Below are positions 1-9,977 of a stretch of DNA of 64,000 bases, one piece after another (the stretch's first letter is position 1; every line of letters starts with the position of its first letter). The notes under the pieces were generated by a model. The model made no database searches. It saw only the letters and a list, made by a program, of their open reading frames with translations, and was not told the DNA's origin. This stretch comes from Colocasia esculenta (lineage: Eukaryota; Streptophyta; Magnoliopsida; Alismatales; Araceae): positions 191,060,348 through 191,124,347 of the forward strand of contig CM024753.1 in the NCBI GenBank assembly GCA_014218235.1. The letters run 5' to 3'. Position numbers and translations under genes: made by a program.

Positions 1-602
1 AGCAGTTGGGCTTTCTTTACTATCTCGGCATAGGTTTGAATGTTCAGAGGTGCGAGTTGAGTGATGTAGTGGGGCTTAAGGTCGTTTAGAAAGCGCTTAG
101 CCTTCATCCATTCAGTGTTCACCAGATGTACAACATAGTGTGCCAGTCTAGAGAACTGTCCTTCATATTCGGCCACAGTCAAGCTCTATTGTTTAAGAGC
201 AGCGAATTCCGCAGCCTTCCTTTCTTGAACACGCTTGGAGAAGTATTTGGAGTTGAACGCTTCTTTAAACTCGTTCCAGGTGAATTGCCCATTCTCTCTA
301 GTAGCTTCTAGTGACTCCCACTAAGCGTAGGTGTCCTTCTCCAGTTGGAACGTGGCAAGTAGCAGCTTTTCCCCTGCTACACATTGCATGACACGGAAAA
401 TTCTTTCCGTCTCTTGGAGCCAGTGCTCAGCTTCATCCAGATCTGTGGATCTGTTGAACCTAGGTGGGTTCAGACTTCTGAAGTTGCGATGCAGGTCGCC
501 TGCACCACGATTGCCACCTCCTTGAGTGGCTTGCACAATGGCGCATGTCAGTTCTTGGATGGTTTGTTGCATTCCCCTCATTTGAGCACGTTCGGCAGTC
601 AT
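1..602 (-). pseudogene. Ty3/gypsy gag, Tekay/Del-like, 5' part, broken
   Basis: This is the N-terminal part of a retrotransposon gag (capsid) protein, running leftward off the window. The ATG at 602 opens a frame with the pattern LNPPRFNRSTDLDEAEHWL followed by ERIFRVMQC, typical of the gag N-terminus in plant chromoviruses of the Tekay/Del type. The same frame continues through FTWNEFKEAFNSKYFS and beyond, but stops interrupt it at 321-323 (just before a Trp codon) and 186-188, so the copy cannot make full-length Gag. It lies about 180 bp downstream of a primer-binding site and a 3 kb LTR on the same strand, which fixes the start and orientation. Lineage is my reading from motif and LTR length; an RT sequence, outside the window, would settle it. 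Confidence 0.8.
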
Positions 603-783
603 CTTGATTGCTTAGTTCCTACAAAATAACTTATTGTCATGATATCGATGTGGAATTTAATTCGTGCGTGTGTGAGTTTATTTTAGCTAGTTACCCTTAG
701 CTCTAACCTCAACTCACATAGGTGGATAATTGACTCTAGTCGAGGCAGGTTAACCTAGATCATCCTATACTTAAGAATAACCT

Positions 784-796
784 AGGCTCTGATACC
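784..796 (-). promoter_or_regulatory. Primer-binding site of the minus-strand gypsy element
   Basis: Read on the minus strand this is TGGTATCAGAGCC, complementary to the 3' end of plant initiator methionine tRNA, the usual primer for minus-strand DNA synthesis. It sits a few bases inside the LTR edge at 804, between LTR and gag. Confidence 0.85.
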
Positions 797-2424
797 ACAA
801 AACTGTCACGCCCCGATGCGGAATATCGGAACGCGAGACAGTTGCAAGTAAAGGATATAGAGCGAATACTAGACATCAAACCATTTCGCAATGAATAATA
901 CTAACGAAAATACATTTCATTAATACTTTCCAATGCCTAGTTACAACCACTAATATCAGAGCCAATCTATAGGGCCCAATTACATTGTAAGAAGGCAAAA
1001 GACTAAACTAAGACGCTGTCATAGTACTACAATGCTAATTATATTGCTAAGACACTAGGTTACTCATGACATCACTCCAGGTCATTCCCGTCCTCTTGAG
1101 TGTAGGGTTCATCCTCGGTCTCACCTGAGAACACAATGACAAATAACGCAGGGTGAGCGAACATCGCCCAGTAGGACTTAAATCTCAATAGTCAAGCAGG
1201 CTTTAAATAGTTAATGCATTAAAGGCAGAGTAACTAATGATAGAGAGAGATAGTCAAGTAAAAGATAGCAAGATATCTTGTGAACAAAATAGTACAACTT
1301 TCCAAATATAGACTTCCCAAAAAATAGCACAGGTGTCGGGAATAGCACAACAATAGCAGGATGGCCATAGCACAATAACACAAGTATTGTAATAGCACAA
1401 CGAGTATAGTATAGTACTTTGTTGCCAATGGACAACGAGAGAATATAGCACTTTTTGATTGGCATTTAGATAGTCGAGATAGATAGCACTTGAGTGTAAT
1501 GCCAAGCACTCTGATCATTTGACTCCCATGGGCACTAGCACTTTCGGGCGCACATCCCAGAACCAGATCGGGCCCTTTATATATTGCCAAGTATTGGTTA
1601 TATTGTTTATCTTTAGACAATCAGTCAATGGCCAATATAGAGTACCAAGAATAGATAAGTGCACTAGATGAATAGACGAGATAGTAAGTGAACGTGAATA
1701 GATGAGCAAATAGAGTGTAGATGAGAGCAAGCGGACATTGCACGTAACGCGTCGAGTAAACATGCGATAATAACAGTTGCACAACACATGCACTTGATGT
1801 TGGCATTCAGGTGGAACTCACAACTCTACCACTGGCCATGTTAAGCACAGGTCCAGAGGTCCGGCGTGATTCAAGACAAGAGTGAATTTCTAATAGTCGT
1901 TTGGATCGTATTGATCCCTAAAGTGTTTCATAGGCGTTAGGGTACAATCGGCTCGTCGACCATGCGAGAATCCATGGACAGAGGAGACTTATGGAGGCCT
2001 TGAACAAAGACTCACTAGTCCGGCAGAAGGAGTATCCGTCGGAGAGTTCGTCCAAGTCAAGAAAGTGTGTATATAGAAACAAGTGCTCGACGTTCTAGAG
2101 GAGTTCTAGAATAGTGGAGCGTCGAGATCGGTGTTCCAAAACATCGCAAGAGTCGTAAATAAATTCTTCAAAAATTACCCAATATGTTAGGTATCATATT
2201 CATGCCAATTTAGCCATATTTGGATGGTTTCAAAGTGTGTGCGACGTGTAATAGAAATCATGGAATATGATAGGTCATGTGGTTAACTTGAATTTCTTAG
2301 AATATAATCAATCATTTAACATTTCATCTTTTGTGTATGCAAGACAGTTAGCATGGTATGGGAATTATGGTGGAACAACAAGACTTTGCAAAAGACTGGT
2401 TTTCGGGCCAAAAATTGAGATTGC

Positions 2425-2654
2425 GACGTAGCACAGTAAGGGTCGCGACGGGTTTAGGACAGAACGCGAAAGGGTGCAGTACAGATCGCTATCGGTCGGC
2501 AAGACAGGAGCTTGGGTCGCGACAGGGGCATGAAAGGAACGCGACGGGTCCGGCAGCAAATCGCGACGACAAAATTGTCGTGACCTGATCGCGACAGAGC
2601 TACTGTCGCGACGGCCTTGTGAACGCGGTCTATCGGGCCGTCGCGTTCACAAGG
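2425..2654. repeat. TCGCGAC motif cluster with nested inverted repeats
   Basis: GC-rich block inside an otherwise AT-rich LTR. The core TCGCGAC and variants recur many times. Three inverted repeats are visible: 2561-2583 (near perfect), 2589-2611 (9-bp arms TCGCGACAG, 5-bp loop) and 2615-2654 (13-bp perfect arms CCTTGTGAACGCG, 14-bp loop). A shorter version lies at 31140-31280 in the solo LTR of this family. Confidence 0.8.
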
Positions 2655-2953
2655 TCCGTGCCAGAGTCCGGCAGGAAAAGTACAGTGCATTGGATTGCCG
2701 ACCAGAACTTCCAGGTTTTGACATATGGTTGTTCTAAAATTAAGAACAAATTGTACTGTATATGAAAAATTGTGAAACTAGTTTTAAACAGATCCAGACA
2801 TATATGGGTACTTCCAGTAAATAGGAATTTGAAAAGCAAACAGGTTTCGACATGCTTTGGTCCTAGTATTCATGGAGTACTTAGAACAGTACACAGATGA
2901 GATCAAAGAATTAATTCGCATGATAGGATGGATGGAAATTAGTTCTTATATCC

Positions 2954-3081
2954 ATCAGTTCTTACAGTAAAAATCTCATGGCATGAGAAACCTTACATCT
3001 ATCAGTTCTTACAGTAAAAATCTCATGGCATGAGAAACCTTACATCTATCAGTTCTTACAGTAAAAATCTCATGGCATGAG
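2954..3081. repeat. 47-bp tandem repeat, about 2.7 copies
   Basis: Units starting ATCAGTTCTTACAG begin at 2954, 3001 and 3048 and are essentially identical, so the duplication is recent relative to the LTR. I did not see the same array in the related solo LTR. Confidence 0.9.
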
Positions 3082-4044
3082 GACGAGTATGCATGAAGAT
3101 ATGAATTTGTAAAGAGGGTTCGGGGTCATGGAGTTCACAGAACTTGGAAAATTGAGAACTAAAGATTTGCTCGATGGAAAAATATGAAACCAAAGGGATT
3201 TTGTTCCTGATAGACGAGACATCCTACAGAAAAAGTTTCATGGTTTATGCTCGTGAGATTGCCTACCTTTGATTGTTTTCTTCTTCTAGAACTTGAAGAA
3301 CTCGGAGAAGAACTTGAGAGATCCTTCTTCTCCACGAATTCTCCTCCTCTTGGCCTCTCCTCCTGGTCCAGGAACCTCTTAGCACGAGCTAGGGCCGACC
3401 ATGAGGGTTTAAGAGAAGTATTTAAGCTTCTCCCTATTCCCTTTCCTAGTTCAAGTCTAACTCCTATTAAATTCTAAATTTCCTATTTTCCTCTCCCCTT
3501 TTTAAGCAAGAGATCTCCTACTTGGCTTGGGAGAGAGAAGATTTCATGGCCAATCAATTAGGGTAGGTTTAGGAATCCAATTCTAACTCAAACTAGCTAT
3601 TTAGTGTATTAAATATCTCTTTTCTATTTTAGTAATATTTTAGTTACGAATTTTGGGTATTTCTTTATTATTCCCTTTTTTAAAATCTCTATTTTAGCCC
3701 ACTAATTTCTAATGGGTTCATTTAATAGAGCCCATTACTTATTTTCATTTGATGGGTTTTATTTAATTCTCTTTTCTTTGATTTTCTAATTGCTTTTATT
3801 TTTATTTTTATTAAACTTTTATTATTATTATTATTATTTAAAAATCCAGGTTGTTACAAAGTCTTATTGGGTTAGGGTTTAGGCTTGTTTTATGGCCCAT
3901 TAAACTTATGTTTAAGCTTACTTAGCTAAATTTAATATTAATAATTAGGTATTTCAAACTTAATTATTATTTTCTCTCTTTCATCGCTATTTAAGCCTTT
4001 CTTGGCCAATTTATACTTTGAGGTTTAGTCTTTTTATTTTTATT

Positions 4045-4380
4045 CACTACAAGAAATAGCAGAGTTTTGGACGGTCATAATCCATCAAAAATCCACCCTA
4101 AAATCTATCGGAAAGGAGTCACTGATAGATTTCTAATAGTTTTTCGATGGAAAACATTTATCGAGAAATACTTGTTGGAAATTTCCTACTGAACAACATT
4201 CCGTCTGAAATTCATTTATAATTTCAGACATATATGTTATGTCAAAACAATTATTGGTAAAACAAAGAATTCAAAATTTTCAACAAAAAATATATATTTG
4301 TCAGAATATCTATCAAAATTATATTAATATTTAAAAAAAATTGACTAACTTTTTTTTGGTTGAAAAATTTGTCATTAATT
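4045..4380 (+). mobile_element. CACTA (En/Spm-type) transposon end, orphan fragment
   Basis: The sequence from 4045 begins CACTACAAGAAATAGCAGAG, matching the CACTACAAGAAA terminal inverted repeat typical of plant CACTA transposons. Short dispersed repeats around GACGG, CTATCGG and TTTCGATGG follow, as expected for a subterminal region. I found no opposite end (TTTCTTGTAGTG) in the window and no transposase, so this is a truncated end; its right boundary is approximate. Confidence 0.6.
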
Positions 4381-4407
4381 TTTTTATTTGTTATTAAATA
4401 TATGAGT

Positions 4408-4770
4408 TCTTACTTTATTATATGGTACCGAGTGTTGGACAGTGCGAAATGAACATATTAACAAAATGTGTGTAGTAGAGATAAGAATGTTGAGATAGAT
4501 GTGTGATAAGATTAAAAAAAATAAGATTAGGAATGTGAGCTTCCGTGAGGATTTAGGAATAGCTCCAATTGATAGAAAAATGAGAGAAAATAGATTTAGG
4601 TGGTTTAGACACGTGTACTGTCGCCCAAATACGGCACCGATTAAAAGATGCGACCAAATCTTAGTAGATGCTAGTAAAAGAGCTAGGAGAAGGCCTAAAA
4701 TGAGGTGGTACAATGTTATTAAGAAAGACTTGGACTTCTTGGCTATAGGTGTAAACGAGCTAATACATTC
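4408..4770 (+). pseudogene. LINE reverse transcriptase ORF, C-terminal tail remnant
   Basis: Decayed end of a plant LINE-type pol ORF. The translated stretch reads YGTECWTV then a stop, then KNKIRN, GIAPIDRKMRENRFRWFRHV, RRRPKMRWYNVIKKDL, which matches the conserved C-terminal region of plant non-LTR reverse transcriptases. A stop near 4497 separates the first piece from the rest. No RT core, endonuclease or poly-A tail is visible here, so this is a fragment, possibly cut by the DNA transposon that starts next to it. Confidence 0.75.
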
Positions 4771-6078
4771 GATGAGTAGCTCAAAATTCGATTCGATAAA
4801 AACTCGATTCAACTCGTTTATTTAATTAACAAGTCAAGTTTGAAAAAAAAAAGCTCAGTTCATAAACGAGCCGAGTCTGAACACATGTGAGCTCGGCTCG
4901 ATTACACTCGTGAACGGATTGTTTAAGAGCTCGTTAAAACTCGATTAAATACTCATTAAGAACTCGTTAATAATTTATTTAAATACTTGTTATTAAATAA
5001 GTTAAATTATTAAAAAAATTATAAAGAATAAATTCTTTATATACTTTGACAAAATGAGATGTAAGAAATAAAAATAAAAGTTAGGGGTTGATATGTAAAA
5101 GTTAAACATATAAAATGTATACACAGTCTTACAGTTTTTAGAGTAAATAAGTTAGGGGTACATGCACAAATTAAATAAATAAGGTATATAGGTGAAATCT
5201 AGGTTGAATTAAATGAGAAAAAAGTTTATACACAAATATCAAATGTTCTAGGGTCCAGAGGCACCACGAAGTCTTCTTCCTCCACCCGCTGAGCACCTGT
5301 GTAGTGCGCAGGCCGCGCGGCGAAGGGACGTGGTCGTCGGCCCCCGGAGCCACTAGCGGCCGCCGCGGACAATGCACTAATGCTGGACGAAGCTCTTGGC
5401 GGCAACGAGGGCGGCTTGGAGCCTCCCTGCCGGGGTAGAAGCAATCTGTGGGCCGCAATGGTGGTCGATGCCGCCATCATCCCTGGCTAAACAACTGGCC
5501 CTCCCTGGCTCCTTGGTGCTTCCCAGTGATGCCAGATGCCACCACCGTGCCCGTGGTGGCGTTCTTTGACATCCGGCCACCCACCCCTTGCTCCAATGCC
5601 CACCCCATTCACACACGACCGGACCTTGCATCCCTACCTCAGTGCCTTGTTTAGTCCCATATCGGCTGCAACAAGTGTTGGCGGGATACCCCCTTCACCG
5701 CGAGTCTTCTGTGCCATTTTCGCCTTCTAATATTGATAAAAAAGCCCTCTTGGCTGTCGAGCAAGGAGCTCGTTTAAATATCTATTTAAAAAGATTATAA
5801 TTATTTAAATATTTAATTTTAAATTCGATTTTTGATTTGTGTTGGAACTCAAATTCGGGATTTTGAATTTGTGTTTGAGCTTGAATTCGAGCTCGATTAC
5901 ATAAATGAGCTGTTCAACGAGCTGAGTTCGAGTTTAGAAATTTTTTAACGAGCTGAGTTCGAGCATCAATTGAAGAAGCTCGATGAGTTTCGAGTAGAAT
6001 TTGAGTTCATCAAATATATATGAATTCTAATTCGAACAGATATAACTTGGTTCGACTCGGATCGTTTACATTGCTAAC
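4747..6078. mobile_element. Non-autonomous DNA transposon with captured GC-rich DNA
   Basis: The two ends are similar in inverted orientation: the left starts GTGTAAACGAGC and the right, read inward on the minus strand, starts AATGTAAACGATCCGAG. Both carry about 250 bp of repeated AACTCG, AGCTCG and CTCGATT motifs in inverted orientation. Between them lie AT-rich arms and a GC-rich core (about 5230-5700) that looks like part of a plant gene. No transposase is present. The ends resemble non-autonomous hAT- or Mutator-type elements, but the target-site duplication is not clean, so superfamily and exact ends are uncertain. Confidence 0.45.
5226..5480 (-). pseudogene. Captured first exon with plastid-transit-like N-terminus
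   Basis: An 84-codon minus-strand frame, GC-rich at the 5' end, with an in-frame stop just upstream of its ATG. The first 60 or so residues are rich in Ala, Ser, Arg and Pro and poor in acidic residues (starts MMAASTTIAAHRLLLPRQ), as in plastid transit peptides. An acidic, more ordered stretch follows (RVEEEDFVVPLDPRTF). GC content then drops sharply and a GTGTAT stands where a 5' splice site could be, so this looks like exon 1 of a nuclear gene for a plastid protein without its later exons. I do not recognise the parent gene. It lies inside an apparent transposon, so I read it as a captured fragment; an ordinary decayed gene is possible. Confidence 0.45.
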
Positions 6079-7036
6079 CCCAAATAATGGGATAAGACTA
6101 TACTGATGATTAAAAAATTGAGTTGCTACATGCATATTCTGCACCAATCCTTAGAAGAATTGACCAAACCCTCCTATATCTATTGTTGCTACACCTTGAG
6201 TGGGTACTACATTCTGCCATTCTCGAGATTGTCCTCCACACATAGCCTCCCCCCACCCCAACTCATGTCCCATTTGAGAATGCTAAATCTATGTGGTAGA
6301 TAATTTTTAGAAATCATAATTGACTTGATATTTCATATATATTAACCACAACATAAGGGGTCAGAGTAGACATCTATATACCTAGTCAAATAATACACAA
6401 GTTTGGAGATAAATACCCCACTATAACTACTAGATCATAAGTCTAACTCTTAGATTTCACAGAAGAACATTGCCTGCTAATATAAAATGACATCGTGCAG
6501 GGGATGCTAACTACAAAGTAGTCTAGAAATCCCTTTTAAATGGCATTGTTTATATGATTGATTTTATGTTATTTTAAACATATGTGCAATTTAAATAATA
6601 ATAATACTACACATGCTTACTATTATCAAATAAAACATAATATCATGGTTACCATAAAAATGAAAATCTAATGGGTTACAAAAGATGTACATAAATTAAA
6701 TATATTCTACGTTTCCTTCATCCTTTACGATCAAATTGAATAGTATTATGTTGAAAATTGAATAAGCTTACATACTATAAACACTTAAACTTAACCATGA
6801 TCATGTTACTATTTATTTAACTCTTAGAGTTCCATTAAATAGTATTATAATAATTATCGTATAGTTTATTATTTAAATATGGTGTAAACGTCTCTAAATT
6901 AATTATGTAATTTTCATATATAAAAATTGAACACCCACATATCAAAACTAAATTAAAACAATACAAATAATTAATAACATGAATTCAGCTTGATTAATTC
7001 ATCAAGCATCTACTTTTAGGGTTATCTCTCAAAGCA
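6079..7036. other. AT-rich intergenic DNA, nothing recognised
   Basis: About 950 bp of AT-rich sequence. The short ORFs resemble nothing I know, and no repeat structure is visible. Confidence 0.6.
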
Positions 7037-7182
7037 GCTCTAGAAGAGAAACACTTGGTGCACACCACTTAAGGGTGACGTACACACACCACCATGTGAT
7101 TGGGTGTCTAATTATATTAATGTAATGGGTATCTAATCACAAAACGATGTGTGTGCACATCCAAATATTTCTCACTCTAGAA
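7037..7182. mobile_element. MITE-like palindromic element
   Basis: The ends are imperfect inverted repeats of about 30 bp: left GCTCTAGAAGAGAAACACTT, and the right end read on the minus strand CTAGAGTGAGAAATATTTGG, each followed by TGCACACC or TGTGCACACA. The centre also folds (GTGATTGGGTGTC against its near-complement). Size (about 146 bp) and structure fit a MITE. I could not fix a target-site duplication, so the superfamily is open. Confidence 0.5.
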
Positions 7183-7391
7183 ATACTCTTGAAAGTTTTC
7201 TACGCCTCCTTTATATATGGTCTATAAATATTAAATATTAAAGATGATCACCTTAACCCTAACAAAATAAAAATGTTTTCTCTTAATTAAATACTATTAA
7301 ACTAACTAAAATATATGAAAATAAAGACCTAATTGTAACCCATACTTTTTCTTTCTCTAGCATTCCTTCCCTAGCCCTGCTTGTGCCTACG

Positions 7392-7550
7392 CAGTGGCGG
7401 AGCCACCTTGAGGCCAGTGGGGTCCTGTGACCCGACTAGATCAAAAAGTTTCCATTAGTGATGTAAAGTTTCACCATTAGTGAGCCCAATGGATTAACAA
7501 AATACATTTAAGGGTGCACCCACTGAATGAAAATTCTAGATCCGCCACTG
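7392..7550. mobile_element. hAT-type MITE, CAGTGGCGGA ends
   Basis: The element starts CAGTGGCGGAGCCACC and ends GATCCGCCACTG, an inverted repeat common to a widespread group of small plant hAT-like elements. The flanks GCCTACGC and GCCTGCGA match at 6 of 8 positions, consistent with an eroded 8-bp target-site duplication. At 159 bp it has no coding capacity. Confidence 0.7.
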
Positions 7551-8146
7551 CCTGCGAGGGTTCTTCCCCTTCTGACTTCCATCATAGGGATGGGATGGGA
7601 AGGAACATACCCCATCCGTAGGCACAATGACATCGACTCATCTCACCGCCATACATGCAATGGCATGCATACATTTGCTTATTTAATCTTTTATCTATTA
7701 ATCAAGAAGTGTTCAAGATGAAATTAATAGAGAATTAAGATATCTTTCTCATGAGCCAACTTTTATGTCAGTTGAACTTTTCGACATAAAGAAATATTAG
7801 TTTTTAAATTTCTTATTTATATAAATTACTCAATAAAATTTAATGAGTTCATGTTAACAAAATGAGCTGATTTATTAAGCTTATCCACTAAAATCCAATA
7901 TGGATCTAGATATTCTAAAAGCACGATGTTATCTCTAAGGCTTTAATTTATTAGATTCTGTTATATTAATATACAAATTTTATTAAATTTCATGAAAAGG
8001 TCATTTCTTATGTAGTACTCCTATATGTACTAAAGTAGGAAAAGATATTACTAATTTCACATATACTATCCTTTATTAAAATTTTCATTTTGAAACTATA
8101 ATCAAAATTGACTATCATTTGCTGGTAATGGATGAGGATTAAATAT
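7551..8146. other. AT-rich intergenic DNA, nothing recognised
   Basis: No gene-like ORF, repeat or known motif seen. Confidence 0.6.
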
Positions 8147-8312
8147 AGGATAAATTAATTAAGAGTCCCTAACAGATATTTGACTTATTTTTTAGTCCAT
8201 GATAGAGTCGTAACTCATTACAGTAAGTGTTATCTCCTATTACAGTATACGTTAAATCATGTTAGAGTAAAGATCTCCATATTACAATCAAGGACTTCTA
8301 ATTAATTTTTCC
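8147..8312. mobile_element. MITE with 8-bp target-site duplication TTAAATAT
   Basis: The left end AGGATAAATTAATTAAGAGT and the right end, read on the minus strand GGAAAAATTAATTAGAAGTC, form terminal inverted repeats. TTAAATAT occurs immediately outside both ends (8139-8146 and 8313-8320), an exact 8-bp duplication. An 8-bp duplication fits hAT-type elements; Mutator-type elements usually give 8-10 bp. The element is 166 bp and non-coding. Confidence 0.75.
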
Positions 8313-8698
8313 TTAAATATACTCTTATAGGTAACATTTGATATCCAAATAAGAGGTAGATATCTACAATTCTGTGGATAATTAAGTGAAAACATGTTTG
8401 ACAAGATAATTGGATCTTATTCTAGATAAATCCAAATATCCCTTAATAACTTTGTTTTACCCTTTCATTCTTGATAATTTATTAACCTTCATAAATTGAT
8501 AATACTTGATCTAGAGTAGAACTTCTCGTTAAAGTGGGAGAGAGGGCCCTCCCATATTTAAATCAATTTTAATTAATTATAATAGGGTTAGTCGGTAATT
8601 AGTCCAAGTAGAAGAGAATCTGCCTACTTTCGGTAGAGGGGTGCTATGATTTATATAAAGAAAACCCAACTACATTGCATTAAGACCCAACTTATGGG
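8313..8698. other. Flank left of element A, nothing recognised
   Basis: AT-rich sequence between the MITE duplication and the LTR that starts at 8699. No feature seen. Confidence 0.55.
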
Positions 8699-8785
8699 TG
8701 TAGACACGAGATTGGGCCCATCCCCGTGTAGGTCCATGGCCCATTAAGACTTGTTTGACTCCTTGTTGACTTGTCTCGGATCCCA

Positions 8786-8925
8786 TGTTAACGTCAACAT
8801 CGATTGCAGTTTACCCCAGGTTGACGGCACCACCCATTGACGTTTACTTAAATTGATGTCAACATAGGTTGACGTCTGCATGAGGTTGACGGCAGCATCG
8901 CTTGACGTCAACTTGGGTTTACCTG
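8786..8925. repeat. TTGACGKC degenerate array in U3, 16-17 bp period
   Basis: At least six TTGACG(T/G)C or reverse-complement motifs recur every 15-17 bp, the intervening bases varying but keeping a CA(T/A) step. TGACG(T) is the core recognised by plant TGA-type bZIP factors, so an enhancer role is possible but only inferred. Confidence 0.75.
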
Positions 8926-9155
8926 GTCTGCGGAACTGCTCGAGAATCTCACCCACTTGCGCCCCTACCTCGGCCATGCAACGCATGGGGCCGTTCCCAA
9001 CGAGCAAATGGGCCACCTTGGCACCCCCTTGACCCAGTAAAAGTACTATGTGGACTCCTCCCATTGGCCTACACTTTCTACTTGGATTGCCACTTGTACT
9101 AGTGTGTTTTCTCACACTTGAGCATCCTATGCTCCCTACCTCTGCCCCCACTACC

Positions 9156-9163
9156 TATATATG
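9156..9163 (+). promoter_or_regulatory. TATA box of element A LTR
   Basis: TATATATG in a GC-richer context, about 230 bp downstream of the TTGACG array and upstream of a C/T-rich leader-like stretch. It is a plausible core promoter for element A. Confidence 0.5.
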
Positions 9164-9977
9164 AAGCTCCTTAGCCTTCTTAGGAGGGGAGGGGGGGGGG
9201 GATGCTGGACGAGCCCCTAAGCTTTGATGCCTTGAGAGAAGAAAGAGAAAGAGCCACTTTGGGCCTTGAGAGCTTCCACCCTTCATTCCTCTCTGCCTCT
9301 CATCACTTGGAGTGTCCAAGAGACTTCACCACGAGTTGGAGGAGTCCACCAAGCAGCCGCAAGAGCCTTCTAACGAGGATCATCTTCCTCTTCTTCTTCT
9401 TTTTCTCTTCTTCCTTAGTCTTGCATGTTAGTCACACCTCACACACACACACCAAGCACGTAGTGCACACTCCCACACACCTAAAAGTAGTTTTCCAAAC
9501 CAAAAACGGAGGGAAGAAGGGTGGTCATAGCATTTGGCCACCCCTCTTCTCAAGCCCATAACCGGTACAGGGCTCACCTTTTTGGTCATTCTTCTTTACT
9601 TTAGAACATTTGCTGCACTTCATTAGGGTCTTATAGAGTTCTCTTTGTCGCAGGAGCATCTTCAGCAACACCACGTAGCTTCTTCCTTTTGGCCGGATGA
9701 AGGGGAGAAAGTCGGCGTCCTACCATCAACCGCTCACGAGACCACATCGCCGGCATGATCTGAACACTTCCTTGGGCACAGGTTAGGCCCTGACGATCAC
9801 ACCGTACTCATTTCTTTGCTACTTTCCTTGTTTTCTTCCCCTTATTTCTTTGGTCAACTCGGTCAAACGAGGGTCAACGCGAAAAGAGGACGAAGACGAG
9901 ATCAACTAGTCAGCGCACACTCACCCTCAAGAGAGCAACGTTTGGAGGTCCGGAAAAGGAAAACCAAAACATCTACA

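Larger units (their letters stand above)
804..3858 (-). repeat. 5' LTR of the Tekay-like gypsy element
   Basis: This long terminal repeat runs from TGTCACGCCCC to GTTGTTACA in plus-strand orientation, with TG...CA ends, and is the 5' LTR of the minus-strand element. It belongs to the same family as the solo LTR at 29485-33357: both start TGTCACGCCCC and share blocks such as GCCCAGTAGGACTTAAATCTCA. This copy is about 0.8 kb shorter. The partner LTR and target-site duplication lie outside the window. The many ORFs inside it look like chance. Confidence 0.85.
8699..9977 (+). repeat. Probable 5' LTR of Tat-type gypsy element A
   Basis: The candidate LTR starts TGTAGACACGAG, like many Tat-group LTRs, and ends ATCTACA just before a degenerate primer-binding site (CTGGCGAACACGGTGGGA, about 9985-10005) that resembles TGGCGCCCACCGTGGGG. 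U3 holds GGGCCC/GGCCCA motifs and a TTGACG array, followed by a TATA box (9156) and a pyrimidine-rich R-U5. I saw no matching 3' LTR, so the boundaries rest on the TG...CA ends and the primer site alone. Assignment to the gag at 24121 is inferred from position and strand. Confidence 0.55.

Noticed and set aside
784..796. Possible tRNA gene because of the match to initiator tRNA
   Set aside because: Only the 3' dozen bases match; it is a retrotransposon primer-binding site, as are 21888-21899 and 60022-60033.
1211..1806. Cluster of minus-strand ORFs rich in Leu, Tyr and Cys
   Set aside because: Lies inside an LTR; produced by an AT-rich ATAGCAC-type repeat, with no homology recognised.
5653..5666. 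GTCCCATATCGG resembling the plant snRNA upstream element
   Set aside because: No TATA box at the required distance and no snRNA-like sequence downstream.
9202..9561. 119-codon ORF after the element A TATA box
   Set aside because: C/T-rich leader of an LTR with a CA microsatellite; not a plausible protein.
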